From Branchipolynoe longqiensis (taxonomy: Eukaryota > Annelida > Polychaeta > Phyllodocida > Polynoidae): DNA of 64,000 bases. The notes beneath the pieces are model-generated. The model worked only from the letters and a program-made list of their open reading frames with translations, ran no database searches and was not told the DNA's origin. The translations under genes and the position numbers were made by a program. The stretch is taken from NCBI GenBank assembly GCA_030323885.1, contig CM059189.1:48491015-48555014 (forward strand), read 5' to 3'. The number at the start of each line of letters is the position of its first letter. Position 1 is the stretch's first letter. This document shows positions 44,400 through 54,828 of the stretch, one piece after another.

Positions 44400-45224
44400 A
44401 GGATCTGTCAGACAGCGTCGGTGGATGATGTCAGTGTTTCAGGCATGGTGGAATGTGTGGTGAGGTGAAGGCAGAGGAGCAGTGGTGTACGGGTTGCAGT
44501 GCATGGCAAATCGCTGATACTGTTAGGGACGTAAGCCCCAGACATGCTCCCAGCTGTGGTGTAGATGGCTTTGGCTGGAGGTGGCTGTGATACGTATTGA
44601 GGAAGGTTGGAGGCAAGCGGATGCTGGGGCACTGCAGTGGGCAGGAAGTGGTTGGCTGCCTGCATCCTTGGTGTGAGGAGTTGGTGGTGTTGTTGTTGTG
44701 GTGTGGTGTGTACTGTCAATGCTGGAGCTGCAGTGTATGGTGGCTGGGCCTGTTACATCAGTCCAGGCAGCGTGGCATTGAGTGCCGTCATCTGTCACGA
44801 GCTGTGTGTGGATGCTCTCCGTGACAGACGTGCTGTCACTTATTCCATAAGTGCGGGTGCAGACGGGGCTGTCATCTGTCACAAGCTGTGTGTGGATGCT
44901 CTCCGTGACAGACGTGCTGTCACTTATTCCATGAGTGCAGGTGCAGACGGGGCTGTCATCTGTCACGAGCTGTGTGTGGATGCTCTCCGTGACAGACGTG
45001 CTGTCATTTATTTCATGAGTGCGGGTGCAGATGGGGCTGTCATCTGTCACGAGCTGTGTGTGGATGCTCTCCGTGACAGACGTGCTGTCACTTATTCCAT
45101 GAGTGCGGGTGCAGACGGGGCTGTCATCTGTCACGAGCTGTGTGTGGATGCTCTCCGTGACAGACGTGCTGTCACTTATTCCATGAGTGCGGGTGGAGAC
45201 GGGGCTGTCGGCTTCGGAGACCAC
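44400..45224 (-). CDS. Gag-like ORF with 28-residue tandem repeats (element 3)
   Basis: A 233-codon open frame (45,224-44,523), continued in another frame to about 44,408. The N-terminal half is five tandem copies of a 28-residue unit with the core 'SDSTSVTESIHTQLVTDDS' joined by 'THGI' (DNA unit 84 bp). The C-terminal half is Thr/His/Ser-rich. No enzymatic motif. Assigned as gag by its place between A1 and RT. The repeats are Ser/Thr-rich, without Cys knuckles. I cannot tell whether the repeat is part of the family or peculiar to this copy; copies 1 and 2 do not show it. Confidence 0.6.
44783..45205 (-). repeat. 84-bp in-frame tandem repeats (5 units)
   Basis: Units 'ctgtcatctgtcacgagctg'... 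start near 44,783, 44,868, 44,952, 45,036 and 45,120. The 84-bp length keeps both strands open. Confidence 0.95.
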
Positions 45225-45341
45225 AGTCGCACTTGCTGATCGCCTGGTTGTCGGTCATCCTCGTGTAGAGTGCTTGTAAGGCATAGTGGTGGTAGTGGAG
45301 ACGTCTGGTCGGCAGGCAGCGTGTAGACGTGGAATCCAGAC

Positions 45342-45650
45342 AAGAGATCCGGTCAGCAATGAAGATGGTGGTGCACAGCCAGCCTTATATACCGTCGGCC
45401 GGAGATGAGTGTCGTGGCGGCGTAAAAGCCCAAGTCGAACGAGGCAGAGGTGACAGTGTCAGAAGGCCTCCTCCCCCCGCGGCGAATCAAAAGCAATGCA
45501 AAACATTACGACCAAGCCATCAAGCCATTAAGCGTATAACATATCTACTAATCCCAACATCTATTTCTTTATCAATATTTATATTCCTTAAACATACATG
45601 ATTCAAATAAAACTCTCAAAGTGCTATCCCGTTACTTTGTTATTGCACAA
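45342..45650 (-). repeat. Split direct repeat A1
   Basis: Upstream terminal repeat of element 3. Contains 'ttatataccgtcggccgg'; a TATA-like tata lies in the upstream half. Confidence 0.9.
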
Positions 45651-45837
45651 TATAAACTAAATTGATGGCTTATGGGCTTAATGCCATGACGGTTCCACCC
45701 GCAGAGTAGCGCACTCGCGAAAGAACACATACACTGGTCCCGATGATGGAATGCTTTGTGCGAAACCTTAGGTGTAAGCGACTGTGGTGGTAGTTTACCC
45801 CCTCAGTTATTGATTCGCGATCACATGTGCACCTTAC

Positions 45838-45926
45838 CACCGTCTCCGACTTGCGTTCCCTCATAATGAAGCCGCCATCCGCTTTGAGGATCTTGTATGT
45901 CAACTCGCTTATGTGGATCATTCCCG
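45838..45926 (-). CDS. Guanylate-cyclase-like receptor, exon (HIS...GGF)
   Basis: Acceptor 'gaactacctccag', 89 bp, donor GTG|GTAAGG. It starts in phase 1 (needs one base from the 50,904 exon, giving Pro) and ends in phase 0. Encodes 'GMIHISELTYKILKADGGFI' and 'MRERKSETV', the conserved I-H-I-S-x-x-T-Y-x-x-L segment near the end of the cyclase homology domain. It sits between the SINE-derived satellite and DIRS-like element 3, yet is intact. Confidence 0.85.
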
Positions 45927-46075
45927 CTGGAGGTAGTTCATTCAAGTTTATAGCGACCGCTTATTATTTATTATTTCAACATTTTAAGTACGATCATTCC
46001 AAAATTTTATAAGGTAGCACACAAAAACGGGAAAAACTCAGGTAGGCTTACATAGTGTGGTTGCTGTTACATTTG

Positions 46076-46170
46076 TTGATTAAGCAGGCGAATTTCAGTT
46101 GTCAACAATTTCACAGGTCCATTCCACCGCTCCTTGTCCCATCCTAGTAATACCGAGCACTAGGAGCAAG
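46076..46170. mobile_element. SINE family B fragment that grades into the satellite
   Basis: 'gttgattaagcaggcgaatt' to 'ccaccgctccttgtcccatc' matches SINE B at 50,555 and 62,911. The sequence then passes without a break into the satellite unit ('cctagtaataccgagcacta'). Confidence 0.75.
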
Positions 46171-49100
46171 GGTACTAGTAGTAGGACTTCACAACTAATG
46201 CATTCATCCTACAATACCGAGCACTAGGACCAAGGGTACTAGTAGTAGGACTTCACAACTAATGCATTCATCCTACAATACCGAACACTAGGACCAATAC
46301 TAGTAGTAGGACTTCGCAACTAATGCATTCATCCTACAATACCGAACACTAGGACCAATACTAGTAGTAGGACTTCGCAACTTATGCATTCATCCTACAA
46401 TACCGAACACTAGGACCAATACTAGTAGTAGGACTTCACAACTAATGCATTCATCCTACAATACCGAGCACTAGGACCAATACTAGTAGTAGGACTTCAC
46501 AACTAATGCATTCATCCTACAATACCAAACACTTGGACCAAGGGTACTAGTAGTAGGACTTCGCAACTAATGCATTCATCCTACAATACCGAGCACTAGG
46601 ACCAATACTAGTAGTAGGACTTCACAACTAATGCATCATCCTACATACCAACACTGGACAATACTAGAGTAGGACTTCGCAACTAATGATTCATCTACAA
46701 CCGAACTAGGACCAATACTAGTAGTAGGACTTCACAACTAATGCATTCATCCTACAATACGAACACTAGGACCAATACTAGTAGTAGGACTTCACAACTA
46801 TGCATTCATCCTAAAATACCGAACACTAGGACCAATACTAGTAGTAGGACTTCACAACTAATGCATTCATCCACTACAATACCGAACACTAGGACCAATA
46901 CTAGTAGTAGGACTTCACAACTAATGCATTCATCCTACAATACCGAACACTAGGACCAAGGGTACTAGTAGTAGGACTTCGCAACTAATGCATTCATCCT
47001 ACAATACCAAACACTAGGACCAAGGGTACTAGTAGTAGGACTTCGCAACTAATGCATTCATCCTACAATACCGAGCACTAGGACCAATACTAGTAGTAGG
47101 ACTTCACAACTAATTCATTCATCCTACAATACCAAACACTAGACCAAGGGTACTAGTAGTAGGACTTCGCAACTAATGCATTCATCCTACAAACCGAACA
47201 CTAGGACCAATACTAGTAGTAGGACTTCACAACTAATCATTATCTACAATACCAAACACTGACCAAGGGTATAGTAGTAGGACTTCGCAACTAATGCATT
47301 CATCCTACAATACCGAACACTAGGACCAAAACTAGTAGTAGGACTTCAACTAATGCATTCATCCTACAAACCGAACACTAGGACCAAGGGTACTAGTAGT
47401 GGACTTCGCAACTAATGCTTCCCTACAATACAACACTAGGACCAGTACTGTAGTAGGACTTCCAATATGCATTCATCCTACAATACCGAACACTAGGACC
47501 AATACTAGTAGTAGGACTTCACAACTAATGCATTCATCCTACAATACCGAACACTAGGACCAAGGGTACTAGTAGTAGGACTTCGCAACTAATGCATTCA
47601 TCCTACAATACCGAACACTAGGACCAAGGGTACTAGTAGTAGGACTTCACAACTAATGCATTCATCCTACAATACCGAACACTAGGACCAATACTAGTAG
47701 TAGGACTTCACAACTAATGCATTCATCCTACAATACCGAACACTAGGACCAAGGGTACTAGTAGTAGGACTTCGCAACTAATGCATTCATCCTACAATAC
47801 CGAACACTAGGACCAAGGGTACTAGTAGTAGGACTTCGCAACTAATGCATTCATCCTACAATACCGAACACTAGGACCAATACTAGTAGTAGGGCTTCGC
47901 AACTAATGCATTCATCCTACAATACCGAACACTAGGACCAAGGTTACTAGTAGTAGGACTTCGCAACTAATGCATTCATCCTACAATACCGAACACTAGG
48001 ACCAATACTAGTAGTAGGACTTCACAACTAATGCATTCATCCTATAATACCAAACACTAGGACCAAGGGTACTAGTAGTAGGACTTCGCAACTAATGCAT
48101 TCATCCTACAATACCGAACACTAGGACCAATACTAGTAGTAGGACTTCACAACTAATTCATTCATCCTACAATACCAAACACTAGGACCAAGGGTACTAG
48201 TAGTAGGACTTCGCAACTAATGCATTCATCCTACAGTACCGAACACTAGGACCAAGGGTACTAGTAGTAGGACTTCGCAACTAATGCATTCATCCTACAA
48301 TACCGAGCACTAGGACCAATACTAGTAGTAGGACTTCACAACTAATTCATTCATCCTACAATACCAAACACTTGGACCAAGGGTACTAGTAGTAGGACTT
48401 CGCAACTAATGCATTCATCCTACAATACCGAACACTAGGACCAAGGGTACTAGTAGTAGGACTTCACAACTAATGCATTCATCCTACAATACCAAACACT
48501 AGGACCAAGGGTACTAGTAGTAGGACTTCGCAACTAATGCATTCATCCTACAATACGAACACTAGACCATACTGTAGTAGGATTCCAACTAATGCATTCA
48601 TCCTACATACCGAACACTAGGACCAAGGTACTAGTAGTAGGACTTCGCAACTAATGCATTCATCCTACAATACCGAACACTAGGACCAAGGGTACTAGTA
48701 GTAGGACTTCACAACTAATGCATTCATCCTACAATACTGAACACTAGGACCAATACTAGTAGTAGGACTTCACAACTAATGAATTCATCCTACAATACCG
48801 AACACTAGGACCAAGGGTACTAGTAGTAGGACTTCGCAACTAATGCATTCATCCTACAATACTGAACACTAGGACCAAGGGTACTAGTAGTAGGACTTCG
48901 CAACTAATGCATTCATCCTACAATACCGAACACTAGGACCAATACTAGTAGTAGGGCTTCGCAACTAATGCATTCATCCTACAATACCGAACACTAGGAC
49001 CAAGGGTACTAGTAGTAGGACTTCGCAACTAATGCATTCATCCTACAATACCGAACACTAGGACCAATACTAGTAGTAGGACTTCACAACTAATTCATTC

Positions 49101-49995
49101 ATCCTACAATACCAAACACTAGGACCAGTACTAGTGTAGACTTCACAACTAATGCATTCATCCTACAATACCAAAACTAGGTCCAATATAGTAGTAGGAC
49201 TTCGCAACTAATGCATTATCCTACAATACCGAACACTAGCCAATACTAGTAGTAGGACTTCACAACTAATTCATTCATCCTACAATACCAAACACTAGGC
49301 CAAGGGTACTAGTAGTAGGACTTCCAACTAATGCATTCATCCTACAAACTAGGACCAATACTAAGTAGGACTTCACAACTAATGCATTCATCTACAATAC
49401 CAAACACTAGGACCATACTAGTAGTAGGACTTCGCAACTAATGCATTCATCCTACAATACGAACCTAGGACCATACTAGTAGTAGACTTCACAACTAATG
49501 CATTCATCCTACAATACCGAACACTAGGACCAATACTAGTAGTAGGACTTCACAACTAATGCATTCATCCTACAATACCGAACACTAGGACCAATACTAG
49601 TAGTAGGACTTCACAACTAATGCATTCATCCTACAATACCGAACACTAGGACCAAGGGTACTAGTAGTAGGACTTCACAACTAATGCATTCATCCTACAA
49701 TACCAAACACTAGGACCAATACTAGTAGTAGGACTTCACAACTAATGCATTCATCCTACAATACCGAACACTAGGTCCAATACTAGTAGTAGGACTTCGC
49801 AACTAATGCATTCATCCTACAATATCGAACACTAGGACCAAGGGTACTAGTAGTAGGACTTCACAACTAATGCATTCATCCTACAATACCAAACACTAGG
49901 ACCAATACTAGTAGTAGGACTTCACAACTAATGCATTCATCCTACAATACCGAGCACTAGGTCCAAGGGTACGAGTAGTAGGACTTCACAACTAA
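46171..49995. repeat. 61/64-bp satellite (about 60 copies) in a cyclase intron
   Basis: Unit: 'ctaatgcattcatcctacaa' 'taccgaacactaggaccaa' '(ggg)tactagtagtaggactt' 'c(g/a)caa'. Two length classes differ by presence of GGG, and a CpG/CpA variant (ttcgcaa/ttcacaa) occurs throughout. Several units carry scattered single-base deletions (46,640-46,700, 47,220-47,470, 49,130-49,480). These cluster and may be sequencing error. Confidence 0.95.
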
Positions 49996-50173
49996 TTCAT
50001 TGGCTACAACCCAAAACTACAAGAGAAGTGAATAGAAATACTCAACACACAACTCTGCAACAGTTGTGCACAAACAGCAACTAGACTGACTCTCCTGGTT
50101 GTATCTCTGGCCACTGAGGTTGCGAACAGAAGGAGGACTAACAGTGTGTTATTTCTTCATCTTAACATGTTTT

Positions 50174-50508
50174 AGGTTGGTTGGTTGTCAGAGTTTTACA
50201 TCCTGGCAACATCTAAGGTCATATCAGGATGGGCACCGACTTGTGACAGTGTGCATTCATGGTGCCTTTATAGTGCTGCCCAACTGGGAGACCAGGCCAC
50301 CAGCACCATGACCTGATATCCCACTCAGTCACATTATCCTGACATGGAGCCAACCAGTCCTTATCCTATCCTAATAATGCAGAACACCTGGCTAGGAAGT
50401 GACAAGTATCAATTTTTAAGTCATTGGTTTGACTCGACCAGGATTTGAATCTCATGATCTACCAAAACGAGAGATGGACGCTCAACTCATTCGGCCATCC
50501 CGTCTGGA
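50174..50508 (-). mobile_element. SINE family A copy
   Basis: Full-length type, tail at the left ('gtcagagttttacatcctgg'), degenerate head at the right ('gaccaggatttgaatctcat', 'ctcaactcattcggccatcc'). Confidence 0.85.
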
Positions 50509-50554
50509 TAACTTTTTTTTTTTTTTTAATTTTAGGGGTAGGGTCTATAATAGC

Positions 50555-50765
50555 TGATTAAGACGGGGAAGTTTCAACCGTGGACAATTGGTCTTCCTCA
50601 TTTAACTGCTCTTGCCCACATCCTAGTAAAACCGAATGTCACGTGACAAGTATACATTTTTTAGCCATTGATTTGACTCGACCAGGGTTCGAACCCCGGG
50701 TGTTCGAATCCCACGTCCTACCGAAACGAGAGCCGGGCGCTCAACTCCTTCGGCCATTCATTTAA
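50555..50765 (-). mobile_element. SINE family B copy
   Basis: 'tgattaagacggggaagttt' at the left; head at the right with a doubled B-box region ('gggttcgaaccccgggtgtt' followed by 'cgaatcccacgtcc'). Same head type as the 61.3 kb and 62.9 kb copies. Confidence 0.75.
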
Positions 50766-50903
50766 GTTTTTTATCCGATGAGCTGGTCTTATTAATTGAC
50801 AGTGTTGAATCAAGAAATACAAAATTAATAAATAGACATAACATTGGATTTAAGAGAATATGATATAAATTTTCCCAGAAGCGCATTGTGCGCTGATACT
50901 AAC

Positions 50904-51002
50904 GTTTGCTGGTACTTTCAAGCTGGGACGCTATAGTCACTGTCTTCCCAAAGAGGCAGTATCTGGGCATCTTGGTTCCCACCACACCCGCCACCACCGA
51001 GC
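50904..51002 (-). CDS. Guanylate-cyclase-like receptor, exon ([13 protein letters not shown])
   Basis: Acceptor 'gttcaattgcag', 99 bp, donor C|GTTAGT. It joins the 53,095 exon in phase 1 (INT-G) and the 45,926 exon (K-P). Encodes '[20 protein letters not shown]' then '[12 protein letters not shown]'. In active guanylate cyclases this stretch reads FG-D-T-V-N-T-A-S-R-M-E-S. Here Asn is Thr and Arg is Gln, and the Asp after FG is Lys; the Cys of PRYCLFG is kept. Asn and Arg stabilise the triphosphate/transition state in the family, so this half of the active site should not work on its own. Confidence 0.9.
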
Positions 51003-52027
51003 CTGCAATTGAACAAATCGTGCGAATAAACAACCTTTTGGTTCTCATGTGTCTTAAGGTAAATACCTACTCATTAGCAAAGGCAATGTAGCAAAAGAGG
51101 CGCCACTCACCGCTTTCATATCCGGTAATTTCTGAAATAATCATGCAGTGGCACCATCCCACGGCAAATAAGGTGCGCATATGGGGCGTAATCGATTAAT
51201 CGACTCTGGTCACCCGAGCCACTTTTTGGCACATGCGCACATCCCGCAGACTCGGGTCGAATAACAGAATAAGCTTCTGCACGCTCGGGTTGGAAACAAT
51301 GGTGGCTTGATCTAAAACCTAATTATTTGTTTTAATAACCAATATAAGTACAGCAAAATAGGATTTAAAGTATCTTAGGATCGTATAAGCTGACAATCTG
51401 GGTTATTTTAAAAAAAGCATTAAAACAACGAATAGGACTTGTAGTGGTAGCTACAGGTACAAGCTTAGGTGTGACGTCATCGTTCCTAGCAAACCCCAGC
51501 CAAGAGGTGGGTTACTGGCGTCGGGTCGTTTTGCACACGGCACGTGTTTTTGTCGACTCCACTCGCGGTGTTCGATTTGAAATTCAGACGACTCTGGTGA
51601 CCCGAGTCGCCCGGGTCGTGTTAATCGATTATGGCCTAAATGGTAATCGCTTCACTCGGACAAGATGGAGAAAGCGACAGGTAAAGAAATAACTTTTAAA
51701 GAATTTATTTAACGAGATAACAATCAGGACCTGCAGGCCTAATCAAGTGGGTTACAGGGACCCAGTAGTCTGAGTGCCATCATGGGTGGTGAACTGGAGT
51801 CAGCAGTAGTCTCATCAATGTTCAATCTAGAAGCAAGGAGAGGTCAATCAGCGCTCACCAAATAGAAGAGCGAGCGCCGATGGGGTCTCATGCACATGGA
51901 GGAAGGAGAGGTAGGACTAAACGCCCTACTCTTCCAGGTGCCCGCTTGTAGGAGAGCTGGAGTAGAGAGTGCGGTGGCTTGACAAGCCTGCGCAGCGCCC
52001 CGGCACAGGCTGTGGAGGCTGGTACTT
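51003..52027. other. Intronic; small inverted-repeat element at 51,183-51,636
   Basis: 51,183-51,636 has ends 'ggggcgtaatcgattaatcg' and 'tgttaatcgattatggcct', and an interior iterating cccgag/ctcggg words. No exon was found in the remainder. Confidence 0.6.
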
Positions 52028-52186
52028 CGCAAACCAGTCTTTGCCCTATCCTAGGAATCCCCAGCACCTGGCTAAGTAGCGACAAGTATCAATTTTGTAC
52101 GTCATTGGTTTGACTAGACCGGGATTCGAGCTCCCGACCTTCCAGACAGGAAGCCTTCACTCTACCGATTGGCCCACCGCATCCGA
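52028..52186 (-). mobile_element. SINE family A, head half
   Basis: Head and adjoining body ('ccgggattcgagctcccgac', 'ctctaccgattggcccaccg'). The left part is lost at 'aaaccagtctttgccc'. Confidence 0.8.
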
Positions 52187-52663
52187 TATTTGAGGATTAA
52201 TATATATTAGTGGAGCTGTAAGTTATTAACCAATTAACAGTTGATGTTGTTTATTATCCATAACACACAGATGTGAATATAGTCAAGTTGGAGTGATCTG
52301 ACTATTCAATGGGAAGTGGTATTTTAGTTAGGTAACAAACCATATCTACTATTATTCTGAAATAATTATTATCAGCAACTGTTGTATACAAATTAGTTAA
52401 ATATTCAGCAAAAAATATGAAAAATATTTTGAAATGCCAAAACAAGTTTGAATATATCAGGTCAGGGTTTCCACCAGAAAATAATTTGAGGGTACGAATA
52501 ATAGGTGTACAGGGGTGGAGGCTTTGTTGTCTCTGGCTCCTTGAAGAACCTTTAAAGGAAAGTATCCCAACAATTTGAGAGTAGAATCATACCTTCAGAA
52601 AATTTAAGGGTACAGGATTTTCCTCTTTTTACCCTGTGGCAAAATCCCTGCAGGTATACTGAA

Positions 52664-53003
52664 AAGTAAAAGTTAAGCTATCTCTATTTAACGACGCCTC
52701 TAGAGCGCATTGATTTTTATCATCGGCTATTGGATGTCAAACATATGGTCATTCTGACATTCTTATTGGAAAAGCTGCTGCTGCCACATAGGCTACTCTT
52801 TCCGATAAGCAGCAAGGGATCTTTTATATCCACTTTCCCACAGACAGAACAGCACATACCATAGCCTTTGATGAACCAGTTGTGGACCACTGGTTGGAAT
52901 GGAAAATAACCCAAACTACAAATGGGTCCACTGAGCAGGATCGATCCGATGACCGACACCTTCACAGGTGGACACTCGACCACCTGAGCTACTTCCCGCT
53001 CCT
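52664..53003 (-). mobile_element. SINE family C with 15-bp target duplication
   Basis: TGCAGGTATACTGAA at 52,649-52,663 and 53,004-53,018. On the minus strand a tRNA-like head ('GGGAAGTAGCTCAGGTGGTC', B box 'GGATCGATCC'), then a body with 'aagggatcttttatat' (plus) and the tail 'gtcgttaaataga'. I associate this body with SINEs common in molluscs, from memory. Confidence 0.9.
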
Positions 53004-53094
53004 TGCAGGTATACTGAAGAACAATTTGAAATTACTTTGTTATGTGCTTGCAATTTCTTTTAAGATATGGAATGTTTATTAGTAACACACCAAC

Positions 53095-53232
53095 CTGTAT
53101 TGATGCCAATGCGCATCCGGAAGCGCTTGCCAGGCATGTGTGGAATGAGGATGTCTGAGACACACACCATGAGGTTCAGCGACATAGAGGCAATCTCCAC
53201 GGCATGCCGATCGCCATTAACTTGAGGAACGC
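53095..53232 (-). CDS. Guanylate-cyclase-like receptor, exon (RIGINTG)
   Basis: Acceptor 'cttttgtttgtcag', 138 bp, donor G|GTTGGT, starting in phase 1 after the GDAYMVASG exon. Encodes 'VPQVNGDRHAVEIASMSLNL', 'MVCVSDILIPHMPGKRFRM' and 'RIGINTG'. The N-G-x-x-H-A-x-E-I-A segment and R-I-G-I-x-T-G are hallmark strands of class III cyclases of the animal receptor type. The open frame seen beyond both ends is intronic. Confidence 0.95.
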
Positions 53233-53411
53233 CTGACAAACAAAAGTGGCCATTAGAAGAACTGAAACTATGAAAGGTGCACAATAAACTGACTGATAAT
53301 AAACTGAGCCAAAAACAGATAATATGACAGGAGTACCGAGTACATGAAAGCAAGGGAATGGAATACACTGGCAGTAGAAGAAAGAAGTACAGGGACAATA
53401 GAAAAATGTAA

Positions 53412-53620
53412 CAACAAAATAATCTTGATAAGCACGCCAAAACTCTGACACCATAGACTTTTGCAGTAACAGGTTCTATTAAATTGCCTCAGTATTCCCT
53501 TCTATATGGCGACAAATGTTTACATAATCAGGATCAGTATCTAAGTTAGACATCGATAATCAAATCGAGATAATTGCTTTGGTTTTGAAAATTTGATGTT
53601 TTCATCGGACTATGCAGCTG
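53412..53620. mobile_element. R2 half element
   Basis: Right half of R2 only ('gcagtaacaggttctattaa' to 'catcggactatgcagct'). Confidence 0.7.
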
Positions 53621-53719
53621 TCAGAGTTGACTGCGAAATTGCATTGACTGGCCTGAGAGGCTGTCCTGTAATGTTCAAATCACCAATCACTTCAATACCG
53701 GTACTCTAAACATTATTAC

Positions 53720-53903
53720 CTGAAGCAACCATGTAGGCATCACCAATTGTCTGCACCTTGTAGGTGTCATACTTGATGATCTCATTGTCAAAACAAGTGT
53801 AGAGTAGATTGAGCATGGTGACAACCTGCATGGGGGAGCTGCAGCCCGAGATTGACGTGAATCCCACCACATCGGAGATGAAGATGGTAGCCTCGGCGAA
53901 TTG
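53720..53903 (-). CDS. Guanylate-cyclase-like receptor, exon (metal-binding Asp residues)
   Basis: Acceptor 'gaattcacacag' (minus-strand sense 'caattcacacag'), 184 bp, donor G|GTAATA; starts in phase 0, ends in phase 1. Encodes '[19 protein letters not shown]', '[20 protein letters not shown]' and '[18 protein letters not shown]'. The metal-binding Asp residues of F-I-S-D-V-V-G-F and T-I-G-D-A-Y-M are both present. The residue before TIGD is Gln, whereas guanylate cyclases have Glu here to recognise guanine and adenylate cyclases have Lys. Fold assignment is certain; the activity is doubtful. Confidence 0.95.
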
Positions 53904-54134
53904 CTGTGTGAATTGAGTATCAGAGTTAATTACTGTAACCATATATATGTGTACTTAGCAAGAGGCAGTCTTATAGTCAGTACTCAGTAAGGGGTATGCC
54001 CCACTAGTGAGGAGTCACTGTAATTCCTGCAACCAACCCAGCATCATCACACTTATCACAGGCTTTCAAACAATATCAATACGGTGAAGAAATACTGGTT
54101 TCAATCAATCAATAGCATACGGCTATAATACGCC
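53904..54134. other. Intronic, no feature seen
   Basis: Short spacer between the exon and a LINE fragment. Confidence 0.4.
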
Positions 54135-54376
54135 TTGAACCTGTTAGCCGCTCTTAATTACACAACATTTCCATATTCCAAAAGTGGACGCGCAAGGGAT
54201 GTGTACAGTCTGCCCACAACATCTTTGTCTAAGTATGGGTACGATGGCCAGTATTCCATTAGCTTTGTTGGTGGCTCCTGGATGTGGTCGCTGAATGTCA
54301 GTCTGTTGTCCACCTTGACACCCAAGTCCTTTTCTTTTTTTTTCTTTTTTATTGAGGCTGTATTTATTCTGTCCAT
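54135..54376 (-). pseudogene. LINE fragment (post-RT region)
   Basis: 'KDLGVKVDNRLTFSDHIQE' and 'VVGRLYTSLARPLLEYGNVV' on the minus strand, typical of the region after the YADD box in LINE reverse transcriptases. Truncated at both ends. Confidence 0.75.
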
Positions 54377-54828
54377 AGCATGTAAGCCTGGGTACCCAGG
54401 CTTGTTTTCAATGCTGGCCAGCTGTCGTGTTGGCGTTGTCTTACCAAACAGTAGCTGCTGATAAGTTATTTGATTGTCTGCATTTCAGTAGCAGATAGAT
54501 AGTATGTTGGTACGTTTAGTAGCCTATGTTAGTTTTTTTTGGGCCCTCTTGGCATTGTATTTTTGTTCTATTCTTATTACTATGTTAGTTGTTTTCTTAA
54601 TGTTCTATGTTAGTGTTTTGGGGTTTTCTTGGGAAGAGTTTTCCGTTTTTTTCATACTTAATTCTATACTAGCCTATTTTATTTACATGTCCATAGGCTT
54701 GTACGTAATAGGTGGTTGAGTTATGTTTGTTTGGATTTGATTTGATTTATATTGTTGTTGGATATGTTATCTGGCTTTTATATTTCCGGTTATCCCGCCC
54801 TGGGCTGTCCAGTTGGTGGGCCGTGACA

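Larger units (their letters stand above)
41137..45650 (-). mobile_element. DIRS-superfamily retrotransposon, copy 3, with split direct repeats
   Basis: On the minus strand the order is A1 (45,650-45,342), gag-like ORF, RT, RNase H, tyrosine recombinase, B1 (41,780-41,653), A2 (41,640-41,314), B2 (41,262-41,137). This A1-ORFs-B1-A2-B2 arrangement is the split direct repeat structure known for PAT/Ngaro-type elements. All protein domains are present in order, though frameshifted. It lies in an intron of the cyclase gene in the same transcriptional sense, ~190 bp from exon 45,838-45,926. Confidence 0.85.

Noticed and set aside
44607..45239. 210-codon plus-strand ORF with 28-residue repeats
   Set aside because: Antisense of the 84-bp repeats in the minus-strand gag-like ORF; the element's other domains are all on the minus strand.
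46171..49995. CRISPR-like regular repeats
   Set aside because: Contiguous 61/64-bp satellite without unique spacers, in animal DNA.
53060..53454. Longer ORFs across the RIGINTG exon
   Set aside because: They read through the acceptor and donor into intron; the exon borders fit the cyclase family and phase.
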